Counted from the first letter of the stretch, positions 35,660 to 44,518 are shown. The stretch is 64,000 nucleotides of DNA from Bacillota bacterium (GCA_023433505.1 JAEZCO010000054.1:1-64000), one strand, 5' to 3'. Notes: generated by a model not told the origin, from the sequence alone. Translations and numbers: made by a program.

Positions 35660-36382
35660 ATGGATAAAATCTATGCAAAGGAACATCAGGTATTGGCTAC
35701 GGCCGAAAAGCTGCTGGGCTCCCGTCAGTTTGAATCGGAGGCGGATGAGGAAAATTACCGGCTGCTGTGCGAGGAATACAAAAAACTTTTGAGACAGACG
35801 ATAAAAGTGATTCAGATATCCGATATAATGCAGCTTGAGCTCAAGAAAATGTCCAAACAGCTGGAAACGGCATCCCAGCTTGATTCGTTGACCGGGCTCT
35901 ACAACAGGAAGTACTTCCTCGACGTTTACCAGCGGGAATGGAAAAGCGCAGTGCGCTCCGGCGGCATGCTGACCCTCCTAATGGCAGACATCGACTATTT
36001 TAAGGAGTATAACGACACTTACGGGCATATCGAGGGGGACTCGTGCCTCACCATGGTGACAGACAAACTCCGGTGTGTTGTCAATCGGCCTCGCGATGTT
36101 ATCGTCCGCTACGGCGGAGATGAATTTATCATTATGCTGCCCGAGACGGGGATTGCCGGCGCGGCCGTGCTGGCGGAGAAAATCCTGGCCGGAGTTCAAG
36201 GGCTTGGGCTGGAGCATAGCGGTTCTCAGGACTACGGAAAGGTCACGGTTTCCATCGGCGTAGCAGAAATCTTGCCCAAGGAGGGGTTGTCGACGGACAT
36301 ACTCCTCCGGCAGGTGGATCAGGCGTTGTATGAGGCAAAAAGGGAAGGCCGGAATTGCTTCAGGCTTTATAGCCATAGCTAA
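35660..36382 (+). CDS. Diguanylate cyclase (SiaD-like, GGDEF)
   Basis: About 240 residues from ATG 35660 (GGGAAGGAAA upstream); an in-frame ATG at 35642 overlaps the previous stop. A ~75-residue helical, coiled-coil-prone N terminus precedes the GGDEF domain (SLTGLYNRKYF; YGGDEF at about 151-156). The RPRD motif five residues before GGDEF is the inhibitory I-site, so product feedback is expected. No membrane segment. SiaD has the same helical stalk-GGDEF layout, which binds SiaC. Confidence 0.85.
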   Translation: MDKIYAKEHQVLATAEKLLGSRQFESEADEENYRLLCEEYKKLLRQTIKVIQISDIMQLELKKMSKQLETASQLDSLTGLYNRKYFLDVYQREWKSAVRSGGMLTLLMADIDYFKEYNDTYGHIEGDSCLTMVTDKLRCVVNRPRDVIVRYGGDEFIIMLPETGIAGAAVLAEKILAGVQGLGLEHSGSQDYGKVTVSIGVAEILPKEGLSTDILLRQVDQALYEAKREGRNCFRLYSHS

Positions 36383-36679
36383 TGCCGTTATATAAAAAAT
36401 TCCATCGGCAAACTCTCCCCTGGAACATAATTGACCTCGTGCTTTTGTATTGAGCTTTTTCCTGGAGGCATAACTGAAGTATCACCTGCCATGCCAGAGG
36501 AATATTATCTGCTTGTCTTTCATAGCTGAGCGTTACATAACTATTTGCGCATTGTAGCAGAAACTCCGTATTCTACGGTAGCAATCTGTTTATGTGAATC
36601 ATATTATGTTGATATATAAAATTGTTATTATAATGTTTTCGAAGAGCAAACATTTATAAATAAAGAAGGAGTTGCTAAT
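36383..36679. other. Intergenic region before the multicopper oxidase
   Basis: No gene is seen. AT-rich promoter-like sequence lies at 36600-36640 (TTGATA and TATAAT, but only 14 bp apart), so a non-sigma-A promoter is possible. AAGGAG precedes the next start. Confidence 0.4.
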
Positions 36680-38107
36680 ATGGCAATAAGACATTATGTC
36701 CTTTTGTCAACCGATGGTTTTATTAATCTACCGCTTACTCCTACCCTTTGCGCTTCTCTAAATACAACAGAAAGGACATACATTTTCGGCTTTGCAGGCG
36801 GGCTTTACCAGGTTTTTGAAAATGGTGTGCAAACGTATAATAATCCGATTTTCAATTGGTATGATCCGGCTAACTGGCCTGCTCTAAGGGCAATGACCAG
36901 CACAGCTACAATTCCTTCTCCAATGATTTGGGGAGAGACAGGCGACAATATTTATATCACACTGATCAACCTTGGTATGCCTATCGGCGGGGTAACTGAC
37001 CTTCATACGGTCCACCTGCACGGCGCGCATGTTGCCACGCAAATAGACGGTTTCCCTGAGACATCCTTTAGCGTACCCGTATGGACAAATTTTAGTGTAC
37101 CTCCGCCAACAGCGACTTACTATTTCAAACCGGAAGACCCCGGTACGTATATGTATCATTGTCATGTTACAGCTTCCGAACATATTCAAATGGGAATGTA
37201 CGGCGCCCTGGTAATTTATCCAACCAGGCAAAGCCTTGCGGCAGAAGGAATTGTGCAGAATCCAGTCACTGGCGATTGGTTTTTGAACGGCTTCCCCCAG
37301 CCACAAATCCCTCCGGCAGCAACAAATCGAAACTTTGCTTACAATGACATTAAGACTTATTTTGATAAAGAATATGTATTGCTGCTATCGGATATAGATT
37401 ACGAATGGCATAAAGAAGTACTTGGAGGTCATGCGTTTTATGCGCCAGACTACAAACCGGACTTCTGGCTTGTAAATGGCCGTGCATTTCCCGATACATT
37501 ACTTCCGCATCCGTTAACGCCGTCACCGGGCAGCGATCCAAACCTTGCACAGATAAATTACGAGTCTTATGTCCATGTAAAGACAAACCAGAAATTTCTT
37601 TTAAGAATGATCAACCTGGCCTATCAAGTAGCCCCTTGGCATATCCATGGATGGCACTTTACTGTGGTTGGAAAAGATGCAAGCCCCAGTCCTTTCTTAA
37701 AGATTTCCGAAACGCTTAATTTCATGGGACATGAAGGATTGGAAATGGGATTTACGGTTACAATCGGCTCGGGTGAGACATATGATTTATTATTAAGCGC
37801 CGATGACAAGCGTCCTATATATCAAAATTATATTGTCAACGGCCAGGACAATATACTGTCACTATGCCTTCAAATGAATATAATACAGGCGTTTGATCCT
37901 GCAGCAATCGCTGATATACCTACCGAACCGGTTATCTGTCCTACACCTGACACAGTCAATTATATCAATATTTGTAACGGGACACAGGGGGTTGATCAAT
38001 ACTTCCCTCAGTTTTATCCCATGCATAACCATGATGACTATAAAGTAACTAATAACGGAAGGTATCCTGGAGGCCAATTAACCTATATACAAACGGATGC
38101 TCCATAG
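36680..38107 (+). CDS. Multicopper oxidase-like protein without export signal
   Basis: A 475-residue cupredoxin-type protein. Copper motifs: VHLHGAHV (type 2/3), YHCHVTASEHIQMGM (an HCH-plus-Met type 1 pattern), WHIHGWHF and, near the end, MHNHDDYK. In ordinary three-domain oxidases the HCH..H..M motif is C-terminal; here it lies near residue 165, suggesting a permuted or two-domain type. No signal peptide or Tat motif is present. Such oxidases act on phenols or metals, and CotA types sit in spore coats, which would explain the missing signal. The redox use in an anaerobe is unclear. Confidence 0.7.
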   Translation: MAIRHYVLLSTDGFINLPLTPTLCASLNTTERTYIFGFAGGLYQVFENGVQTYNNPIFNWYDPANWPALRAMTSTATIPSPMIWGETGDNIYITLINLGMPIGGVTDLHTVHLHGAHVATQIDGFPETSFSVPVWTNFSVPPPTATYYFKPEDPGTYMYHCHVTASEHIQMGMYGALVIYPTRQSLAAEGIVQNPVTGDWFLNGFPQPQIPPAATNRNFAYNDIKTYFDKEYVLLLSDIDYEWHKEVLGGHAFYAPDYKPDFWLVNGRAFPDTLLPHPLTPSPGSDPNLAQINYESYVHVKTNQKFLLRMINLAYQVAPWHIHGWHFTVVGKDASPSPFLKISETLNFMGHEGLEMGFTVTIGSGETYDLLLSADDKRPIYQNYIVNGQDNILSLCLQMNIIQAFDPAAIADIPTEPVICPTPDTVNYINICNGTQGVDQYFPQFYPMHNHDDYKVTNNGRYPGGQLTYIQTDAP

Positions 38108-38136
38108 GAAATAAAAGGCTTAAGAAGGCTTAAAAG

Positions 38137-38169
38137 AGCCGGTACCCACTTATAAAGAGGGTGCCGGCT
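38137..38169 (+). terminator. Terminator of the multicopper oxidase gene
   Basis: AGCCGGTACCC and GGGTGCCGGCT form an 11-bp stem (one T-G pair) with an 11-nt loop, followed by TTGAAAG. It excludes the early GTG at 38161 as a start for the next gene. Confidence 0.75.
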
Positions 38170-38187
38170 TTGAAAGGGTTATTGAAA

Positions 38188-38550
38188 ATGAAAATACGCG
38201 AACATTTTCCACAGCTGCTTTATCTTATTACTTACAAATTCAGAAGAGCCGGTATTCAAGTTAATCAAGCCATGTTAAGCGGAGATGACAGCTTTATCGA
38301 TGTCAGGTATCGGTTATCAAGACCCGATAAAGATCAAGGTAATTTCCCCATTTACTTAGTTGATGAAACTTCCGGGCACAAATTAGGGATAGCAAGTCTC
38401 CCCAAATTTGGGCTCATCCGTTCAAAACCCCACAAGCAACAAGCATTAGGAATTCTTTTATTTTATAACAGAGATAATACAATTAAGCATGGCTCGCAAA
38501 TTACCCTGCATTTTGGACCGCTTATCGCTAAAAACATAAAAGTAACATAA
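38188..38550 (+). CDS. Protein of unknown function downstream of the multicopper oxidase
   Basis: About 120 residues from ATG 38188, with GAAAGGG nine bases before it. It is basic and beta-rich (FIDVRYRLSRPDKDQG; IYLVDETSGHKLGIASLPKF; GSQITLHFGPLI) with no membrane helix or cysteine. The pattern DETSGHKLGIA..G..+S resembles small beta-sandwich proteins, but I do not recognise the family. Position after the oxidase suggests, weakly, a related role. Confidence 0.55.
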   Translation: MKIREHFPQLLYLITYKFRRAGIQVNQAMLSGDDSFIDVRYRLSRPDKDQGNFPIYLVDETSGHKLGIASLPKFGLIRSKPHKQQALGILLFYNRDNTIKHGSQITLHFGPLIAKNIKVT

Positions 38551-38774
38551 GTACTAAATCATATCGTTATACATGCAGCAATCGCTGATAAGTCCCCTGA
38601 ATATCCCCGACAAAACGGTTGATCCTTCCTTCCGTAAAATGCATGGATCAAATCCCCCCCTTCACTTTATTACTTTGCTGTCCTTATCTCTGAAGTATCC
38701 GGCATACGGAGCCCTTTCCGGCAGCACGGCCGGTCCAGGTCCGTTATCAAATCCACTCTTTGCGTTCCTATACT

Positions 38775-39824
38775 TTAAGTACTGGAAAATATCTGTCCGT
38801 GCCTGCCTTTTATCTCATCCGGACTAGCCGTACCCGTAATCCCCACCTTTTTCACCGTTACATCCGCCGCAATGTTGGCAAAGGATGCCGCATCCCAGGG
38901 CTCAGCCCCGGCTGCAAGGGCACATGAAAATGCCGAAAGGAACGTATCCCCTGCTCCGCAAATATCAATGGGCGGCGACAGATCATAGGAAGGGATGTGG
39001 ATTACTTTATGGGAATCTGTATAAACACAGCCTTTTGGGCCCAATGTCATGCAAACCCCGGATTTATTGCTTTCGGCAAGGAGCTTGGCGGCGTGGATAT
39101 AATCCTCCAGCACCATCCCGGCAGGCCGGGCATCTTTGTATGCGGCTCTGACTCCCTCCACTTCATTGGGCTTGAGAATGACTCCCGAATAAAGACCGAT
39201 TCTGTCACGGCTATCCACAATAACCTTTAAGCCCTTTTGGGCGTGTGACATGATCTTTTTCCGGATAGTGGGAGTAATACAGCCATAGAGGAGTTGGTCG
39301 GAAACGCATAAAACATCCGCACTTCCCACACATTTTTCCAGAAGCTCCAACAGACTTGCCTCGTCTTCCTGGGACAGAGCTTCATAGTTGTTAAAATCCA
39401 GCCTGGGATCCTCGTACTCCACATGGGATATCCCCTGCCTTAACGGCTTACAATAAGCATTTGTCGAAGCCTTCTCACTGACGACAATGCCGTCGGTATT
39501 TATCCCCGCTTCCTGCAGCTTCCGCATCAAAGCGTCCCCTCTCCAATCCCTGCCGGTGACTCCCAGCACCTTTACACTTTTGGGCGTCAAAGCGGCGATA
39601 TTGGCAGCAGCGTTTCCGCCGCCGCCCGGGGACATCCACTCCTTTACGATTGGCAGCGGGAAATGGGGAGTTTCTCTTGAAAGCTCGCTTTTGGTCATAT
39701 CCGCTTTCCAGTAGACATCAAGGCAAATATCCCCGACCAGGGCAATATTCACCTCTTTTATCCCAAGCAGTATATCGTCCAATTTTTTACGGTCAATGCC
39801 ATGAAATACTTCCATATCAGTCAT
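38775..39824 (-). CDS. PfkB family sugar kinase (RfaE/HldE kinase-like)
   Basis: A 349-residue ribokinase-fold enzyme with GGGGNAAANIAALTPKSVKV near residue 53 and the active-site ICGAGDTFLSAF near 286. The early part (ALVGDICLDVYWK) and overall length resemble the kinase half of HldE, which phosphorylates heptose-7-phosphate, more than fructokinases. AAAGGGGG precedes the ATG, which overlaps the upstream gene by eight bases. It is the last gene of a sugar cluster; its substrate is probably a sugar or sugar phosphate, identity unknown. Confidence 0.78.
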   Translation of the reverse strand: MTDMEVFHGIDRKKLDDILLGIKEVNIALVGDICLDVYWKADMTKSELSRETPHFPLPIVKEWMSPGGGGNAAANIAALTPKSVKVLGVTGRDWRGDALMRKLQEAGINTDGIVVSEKASTNAYCKPLRQGISHVEYEDPRLDFNNYEALSQEDEASLLELLEKCVGSADVLCVSDQLLYGCITPTIRKKIMSHAQKGLKVIVDSRDRIGLYSGVILKPNEVEGVRAAYKDARPAGMVLEDYIHAAKLLAESNKSGVCMTLGPKGCVYTDSHKVIHIPSYDLSPPIDICGAGDTFLSAFSCALAAGAEPWDAASFANIAADVTVKKVGITGTASPDEIKGRHGQIFSST

Positions 39825-40821
39825 TTACCCCCTTTGGGATTTCCAAGAGCCTGGATAAAAGCTTCTTATAAAGGTTGGGTATGGTGTCCTTGTGGTCGCC
39901 GCAGAAATGCCAGCCCTTGCCACCGACGCTTGTAGGCCTGTTGACAACGTTCTTCCGCGGTCTGTAGTAGTAATGAGGATCGTCGTACCCGATCTTTCTC
40001 CGGTAATCTCCAAGGTTGATCAGGTCGAAGTTTGCCGTTGTTATATTAAAGGTTTGGTATCCCAGATTTCTGGCAATGGATAGGGCTTTCAGGAAAACCT
40101 CCGGCCCGATGACCCCCGACCCGAAGTTCAGGAAAACCCCTCCGTCCAGCCTTGATACTGAATAGCATATTTTATGGAAATCCACTCCGCTGGTGGCCCC
40201 TATTGCCGCAAAATCAACAATGGGATGCTGATGGATGATATCGGTACCCAGGGCTATATGATATGTGGCAGGGATTCCTTTTTTGTATGCCTGGTAAAGT
40301 ACGCAGTCTTCCTTATACGGAAATTTATCTGCATTCTTTTCAACATATACCGCCAGACTCTCGCCATAGCCCAGCCCTTCTTTGGCACCGGCCTGCAAAG
40401 CTTCGTTCATCCACCTCCCGGTTTCCTCCCACATGCCGAAGGAGCCGTCCTCGATGGCCGTGGGAACATCCTCCGAGGTCCCGCCGTTGTAAGCAAGTTC
40501 AAAATCATGGATGCTCCCGGCGCCGTTCCCTGAAATATGGGTCAGAAAGCCTCTCTCCATTAGCTCGATGATGTACCTGGACATCCCGTTCTTTATAACG
40601 TGGGCGCCCATGGACCATATGACAGGCCTTCCCTTCTTTCTGGCTTCCACAATCCTGTCCGCCAGCTCTTTAAAATCTTCATTGCCCCATTCCGGCACTT
40701 CATCCAAACCAGGTTTCGCCATATTTTCAATGGTCACCAGGTTGTGCCGTTCCTTGACCGAATAGGTTCTGATATTGGCAAAATCAAGCCGGCCCTTGTT
40801 TTTTACATTTATGTCCGCCAT
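39817..40821 (-). CDS. Deoxyhypusine-synthase-like protein of unknown function
   Basis: A 334-residue protein recalling the NAD-binding deoxyhypusine synthase fold: LTHISGNGAGSIHDFELAYN (like the DHS GA..HD segment) and SRLDGGVFLNFGSGVIGPEV. Bacteria have no hypusine, so bacterial relatives do other, mostly unknown, jobs. The C terminus NRPTSVGGKGWHFCGDHKDT is conserved-looking and holds a Cys and several His. It lies between a HAD phosphatase and a PfkB kinase, overlapping the kinase, which points to sugar metabolism. A strong GAGGAGG site supports the start. Confidence 0.5.
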   Translation of the reverse strand: MADINVKNKGRLDFANIRTYSVKERHNLVTIENMAKPGLDEVPEWGNEDFKELADRIVEARKKGRPVIWSMGAHVIKNGMSRYIIELMERGFLTHISGNGAGSIHDFELAYNGGTSEDVPTAIEDGSFGMWEETGRWMNEALQAGAKEGLGYGESLAVYVEKNADKFPYKEDCVLYQAYKKGIPATYHIALGTDIIHQHPIVDFAAIGATSGVDFHKICYSVSRLDGGVFLNFGSGVIGPEVFLKALSIARNLGYQTFNITTANFDLINLGDYRRKIGYDDPHYYYRPRKNVVNRPTSVGGKGWHFCGDHKDTIPNLYKKLLSRLLEIPKGVND

Positions 40822-40845
40822 GAATCAGTCCTCCTCACGCAATAT

Positions 40846-41649
40846 TTATACGCCAAGCCAGGCCAATATTTCATCCTTTTCCCCGAAATCCCCCACAATG
40901 GCATGGACTCCCGCCTTAACCAGCCTGCTCCGCTTGATGGAGTTCACCCCACAGCGCTTCTCCTCATCGCTGGCAATCCCTAAAGCCAGGGTACCTGCTT
41001 CCCTTCCCAAGGATATTTCCACTTTGCCGTCTCCAATCACCACGACTTCCGGGCCTCTGAGCCGATTAACCTCAATGAGCCTTCTCAGCACGGCTTCCTT
41101 TGAACAATCCGCTTTACCGGAGGGCGCGCCGGCGATTTCCTTGAAGTAACCGCTCAGTCCCAGTACTTCCGCTTCTTTCTTTACATCGCAGTCGTCCGTA
41201 CCACTGGCTACATAGATGTCAATCCCCTTTTCCGCTAAAGCTTTAAGAAATTCTTCGCTGCCTTTGACCAGATAATCCTTCGTTGGTCTATGTCCGCCTG
41301 TAATGGATGCTTTTCGCTCTTCTACAGGCTCCATCAGCCTTCTGTTATATTCTGCCTTATACCACCAGGGGTCTTCTGAAGCACCGGGATTTCTCCCATG
41401 CCTTTTAACTGTATCCGCCAGCCATTTCATCTGATAATATGTCTGAATACCCGTAGACTGGTCGATATACTCCCTTACTTCACGTACAAGCTCCTCGTCA
41501 ACCCCGGTTTTGCCGGCAATCATCTCCAGCATCAAAGGCTCCATAATATCTTCCCATCCATGCCTTAACGTAGAGATGGTACCGTCAAAATCAAAAAGCG
41601 CAGCTCTCAGCCCAGGCCTGTTTATTTCCAAACTATGTAGAATTTCCAT
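40846..41649 (-). CDS. HAD family hydrolase (phosphatase-like)
   Basis: About 267 residues from ATG 41649 (GAGGAG upstream). HAD motifs: ALFDFDGTIS (nucleophile and acid Asp), VASGTDD (motif II), a Lys near SGKADCSKE and VVIGDGKVEISLGREAGTLA (motif IV). A helical cap lies between motifs I and II, as in phosphoglycolate-phosphatase-type enzymes. It is first in the three-gene unit HAD, DHS-like, PfkB and has its own near-perfect promoter. It likely dephosphorylates or isomerises a sugar phosphate. Confidence 0.82.
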   Translation of the reverse strand: MEILHSLEINRPGLRAALFDFDGTISTLRHGWEDIMEPLMLEMIAGKTGVDEELVREVREYIDQSTGIQTYYQMKWLADTVKRHGRNPGASEDPWWYKAEYNRRLMEPVEERKASITGGHRPTKDYLVKGSEEFLKALAEKGIDIYVASGTDDCDVKKEAEVLGLSGYFKEIAGAPSGKADCSKEAVLRRLIEVNRLRGPEVVVIGDGKVEISLGREAGTLALGIASDEEKRCGVNSIKRSRLVKAGVHAIVGDFGEKDEILAWLGV

Positions 41650-41673
41650 GCCATTCTCCTCGCAACACATTTG

Positions 41674-41714
41674 TTAATTGATTTAATTATATAATCCTTG
41701 AACCACTTTGTCAA
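41674..41714 (-). promoter_or_regulatory. Consensus sigma-A promoter with operator-like overlap (HAD operon)
   Basis: On the minus strand TTGACA (41714-41709), 17 bases, TATAAT (41691-41686): a perfect consensus promoter about 37 bp before the HAD start. Overlapping and following the -10 is the plus-strand sequence TTAATTGATTTAATTATAT (41674-41692), which recurs 17/19 at the ROK promoter. TTAA..TTAA symmetry suggests the ROK repressor binds there. Confidence 0.75.
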
Positions 41715-41775
41715 TTTAGTCAATACTATATTTTTATCTGCCTATCCGGAAGCAAATGAATTGCGAAAAGAAGGT

Positions 41776-42972
41776 TCAGGCTTGATTCAGCGGACCGATA
41801 GCAGCTTCTCCATTGAAGTATTTCTCAAAAACCACCGCCGCCGCCGAGATTATTTCCGAATCCTTTAGGATGGATGAGTCCATGATTTGTAATTTATGAA
41901 TATGCCTGGTGATTGCAGTGTTTTCCACGTTTTTGCGGATTAATTCCAGAAGGAGCTCTGGGCGGTATTGTATAGTGCCGGTCAATATGACCGCTTCCAG
42001 CTCCAATATATTCATTGCATTCACGATCCCTGCCGACAGGTAAAGCGCTTCATTCCCAATGAGCTCCATGCAGGAGCCATCGCCGTCGGAAGCCTTATCC
42101 ACCAGCTCATCCCAGGTTTTAATATTTTTGCCCTGTCCCTGTATTTTTTTCAGAGCAGAAGGGATTGAGGCATAGACCTCAAGGCATCCCCTGTTTCCAC
42201 AGCTGCAAGCCTTACCGTTAATGTCAATGGAGGTATGGCCTACTTCGCTGCCAAAGCCGCCGACGCCGCGGTATATCCTGTCATTGATGACGATTCCCGC
42301 ACCGATGCCTGCGTCCACAACCATCAGCATAAAGCTGCCGAATTCCGCACCCCGGCCATAGTTTTTCTCAGCCAGTGCCAGCGCAGTAGCGTTATTTTCA
42401 AGAAAAACATTGAAGGGAAAGCTTTTTTTAAATTCCGTTACGATATTCACATTGTGCCATAAATCAAAGTTCGGGGGATTCAAGACCCTGCCGTCTTTTA
42501 TATCTACCGGCCCCGGCGTATTGATTCCAATTCCCAAAAATTTCTCCGCCGGCAGCGAAGAATCCGCCATGATTTTATTTATCTTTTCAATGATAGCCGC
42601 TATTATCTCATAAGCATCCATGGCACCATCAATGGTAACCTGGTGTTTATCAAGCAGTACCCCTTTGATATTCATCAGGCCGACATTGCAGCCGTCTCTG
42701 GCGACAGACACCCCGACGGCATAATTATTGTGAGGCTCCAGGTCAAGAAGCACCGGCTTCCTTCCATAATCGGCTTCTGCTGTTCCGGTTTCCATCAAGA
42801 TACCATCCTTGATGAGCTCTTCGACAATTAAAGTCACTGCAGCCCGGGTCAGGCCTGTCATTTTAGCCAGTTCGGCTCTGGAGGCCGGCTTTTTTCTGAC
42901 AATATTCAATATCAGCCGCCGGTTGCTCAATTTCATATAACTGGAATTCGTCGCGTTTTTATCCATCAGCAT
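41776..42972 (-). CDS. ROK family transcriptional repressor (XylR/NagC-like)
   Basis: A 398-residue ROK regulator with an N-terminal winged helix (SRAELAKMTGLTRAAVTLIV) and a sugar-kinase-like C-terminal domain. The ROK zinc motif CSCGNRGCLEVYAS and the sugar/ATP-fold sequences VDAGIGAGIVIND are visible. Such proteins release DNA when they bind a sugar. It sits upstream of the HAD/DHS-like/PfkB genes, and both it and that operon have a perfect sigma-A promoter overlapped by the same operator-like word, so it probably controls itself and them. Confidence 0.88.
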   Translation of the reverse strand: MLMDKNATNSSYMKLSNRRLILNIVRKKPASRAELAKMTGLTRAAVTLIVEELIKDGILMETGTAEADYGRKPVLLDLEPHNNYAVGVSVARDGCNVGLMNIKGVLLDKHQVTIDGAMDAYEIIAAIIEKINKIMADSSLPAEKFLGIGINTPGPVDIKDGRVLNPPNFDLWHNVNIVTEFKKSFPFNVFLENNATALALAEKNYGRGAEFGSFMLMVVDAGIGAGIVINDRIYRGVGGFGSEVGHTSIDINGKACSCGNRGCLEVYASIPSALKKIQGQGKNIKTWDELVDKASDGDGSCMELIGNEALYLSAGIVNAMNILELEAVILTGTIQYRPELLLELIRKNVENTAITRHIHKLQIMDSSILKDSEIISAAAVVFEKYFNGEAAIGPLNQA

Positions 42973-43068
42973 GATTCCCTTTTCCGCTTTACGTTAGGAG
43001 CACCGGGAATTATTACTTCCGATTCCCCGGAAAAGATTATCGGAAGTTATATTTTCGCCAATGCTTAG

Positions 43069-43109
43069 TAAATTGGTTTAATTATATTGCCTCCATCCAG
43101 TTGTGTCAA
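43069..43109 (-). promoter_or_regulatory. Consensus sigma-A promoter with operator-like overlap (ROK gene)
   Basis: On the minus strand TTGACA (43109-43104), 17 bases, TATAAT (43086-43081), again a perfect consensus promoter. The overlapping TAAATTGGTTTAATTATAT (43069-43087) matches the word at the HAD promoter at 17 of 19 positions. Confidence 0.75.
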
Positions 43110-43153
43110 TGCTGTCTCCCCTTGGTCCTTCCGCTGCTGCAGACGGCATTTAA

Positions 43154-44371
43154 TCACACTTCTGCAGAACTGTTCATGCTTTGATCCGAAAGCCTCGCCT
43201 TATAGATATCCTTCAAAATGATCCCAAGTGCGAAGATATCAATCGCCAAACCTGCGGAAATGGCCGCAAACCCTCCGAATTGCAACAGTACGAATCCAAA
43301 AATGGGTACGCTTATCACTCCCGACAGCCCTATGATGGACTCACTGAGGCTTATACAGCTGATTTTATATTTTTCCGGGGCAAGCTCATAAACATAGGTT
43401 TTATAGGCCGTAGCAATCAGGCCGTACGCAAAACCCGAGAGCACTCCCAGAATCATGATGGCGAGAGAGCTGTTAAAAACCAGAATGAGAGAAAGCCGTA
43501 TGATCTGCAAAACAAAAGCTACAAGAATAAGCCATTTGCTTTTAAACCTGTTCATGAGCCTGGCTGTCAGAAAAAATGTAACCACTTCAGGCGTTGCATC
43601 AAAAAAGTATGTAAGACCCAGGCTCAGCGGTCCTCCCCCAAAGTCCGAGACCAGCACTCCCAGATAGCTGTAAACACCCTTTACCACAAAGGTATACATA
43701 AAAACAATGATGATAATGGACCGCAACGGTTTAATTTTTGCGGTTTCCTTAAATACTTCCAGAAAAGAGATATTCCCATTTTCACCTGTCCCTTTGCCGC
43801 TTCCCTTATAAAATGCCACATCCTTAATTTCAGCCAGCATAAGCACCGAGATCGCTGCGCAAACGATACTTGCCAGTATATACCAATAGTAAATATCCCA
43901 GCCGAAGCTCTGCAAAAGCAGACCAAGCAGCACGCCCGAAACTCCGTAGCCGATAGATCCCACCCCACGGATTTTACCAAAATAATTCTGTGCATTGCGC
44001 GCTTTCAGAAAACCGATGCACCAGGCTTCGGTAAGCGGAACCGTCCCATAAACGCAAAAAGCCCATAATGCAATAGCAACAAAAACCTGCCAGTTCTGTT
44101 TCGCAAATATGAACCCCGTTGCAATAATAACTCCCGAACTGATCGAAACCAAAAGTATTTTCTTCACATACTTGTAGCGGTCTGCCAGATAGCCTATGAA
44201 GTTCTGTCCCAGCAACCCGGAAAAGGTGCATAGGGTGACGGCGATACCGATTTCCGTTTTAGAAAAGCCTATGTTAATTATGTACATGGTATACATGCCC
44301 ATTATACTAAGCATCATCGCCCAATAAGCAAGCATGAATATTCTATATTTAGTAAATTCCTTTTTTATCAC
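43154..44371 (-). CDS. MFS transporter (sugar/nucleoside type)
   Basis: A 405-residue transporter with about 12 hydrophobic helices and the MFS loop GYLADRYKYVKKI. Overall it resembles the MFS_1-like (LacY/nucleoside/3-phenylpropionate permease) group. Start is GTG 44371, supported by GTGAGGG upstream. A candidate promoter TTGACG-18-TATGCT lies 44-73 bp upstream of the start. It is probably the uptake system for the sugar handled by the downstream ROK-controlled genes. Confidence 0.78.
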   Translation of the reverse strand: MIKKEFTKYRIFMLAYWAMMLSIMGMYTMYIINIGFSKTEIGIAVTLCTFSGLLGQNFIGYLADRYKYVKKILLVSISSGVIIATGFIFAKQNWQVFVAIALWAFCVYGTVPLTEAWCIGFLKARNAQNYFGKIRGVGSIGYGVSGVLLGLLLQSFGWDIYYWYILASIVCAAISVLMLAEIKDVAFYKGSGKGTGENGNISFLEVFKETAKIKPLRSIIIIVFMYTFVVKGVYSYLGVLVSDFGGGPLSLGLTYFFDATPEVVTFFLTARLMNRFKSKWLILVAFVLQIIRLSLILVFNSSLAIMILGVLSGFAYGLIATAYKTYVYELAPEKYKISCISLSESIIGLSGVISVPIFGFVLLQFGGFAAISAGLAIDIFALGIILKDIYKARLSDQSMNSSAEV

Positions 44372-44493
44372 TATCCCTCACTTGATCATGTATTGGCCTA
44401 ACTAACTCAGCATAGCATTTAGTGGTATCGATCGTCAATCCGGAAGGTGAACATATTGATTCAAAAAAAAGCCGGAATACTTGAAACGCAGTA

Positions 44494-44518
44494 AAAAAGA
44501 GCCGCTGAGGCTCTTTTT
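44494..44518. terminator. Bidirectional terminator
   Basis: AAAAAGAGCC-GCTGA-GGCTCTTTTT is a perfect stem-loop with A-run and T-run flanks, placed between the MFS gene and the tRNA-side sequences. Confidence 0.75.

Noticed and set aside
43181..44068. A 295-codon plus-strand frame
   Set aside because: It lies antisense to the clear MFS transporter and shows no family pattern or hydrophobic/structured logic; a shadow.
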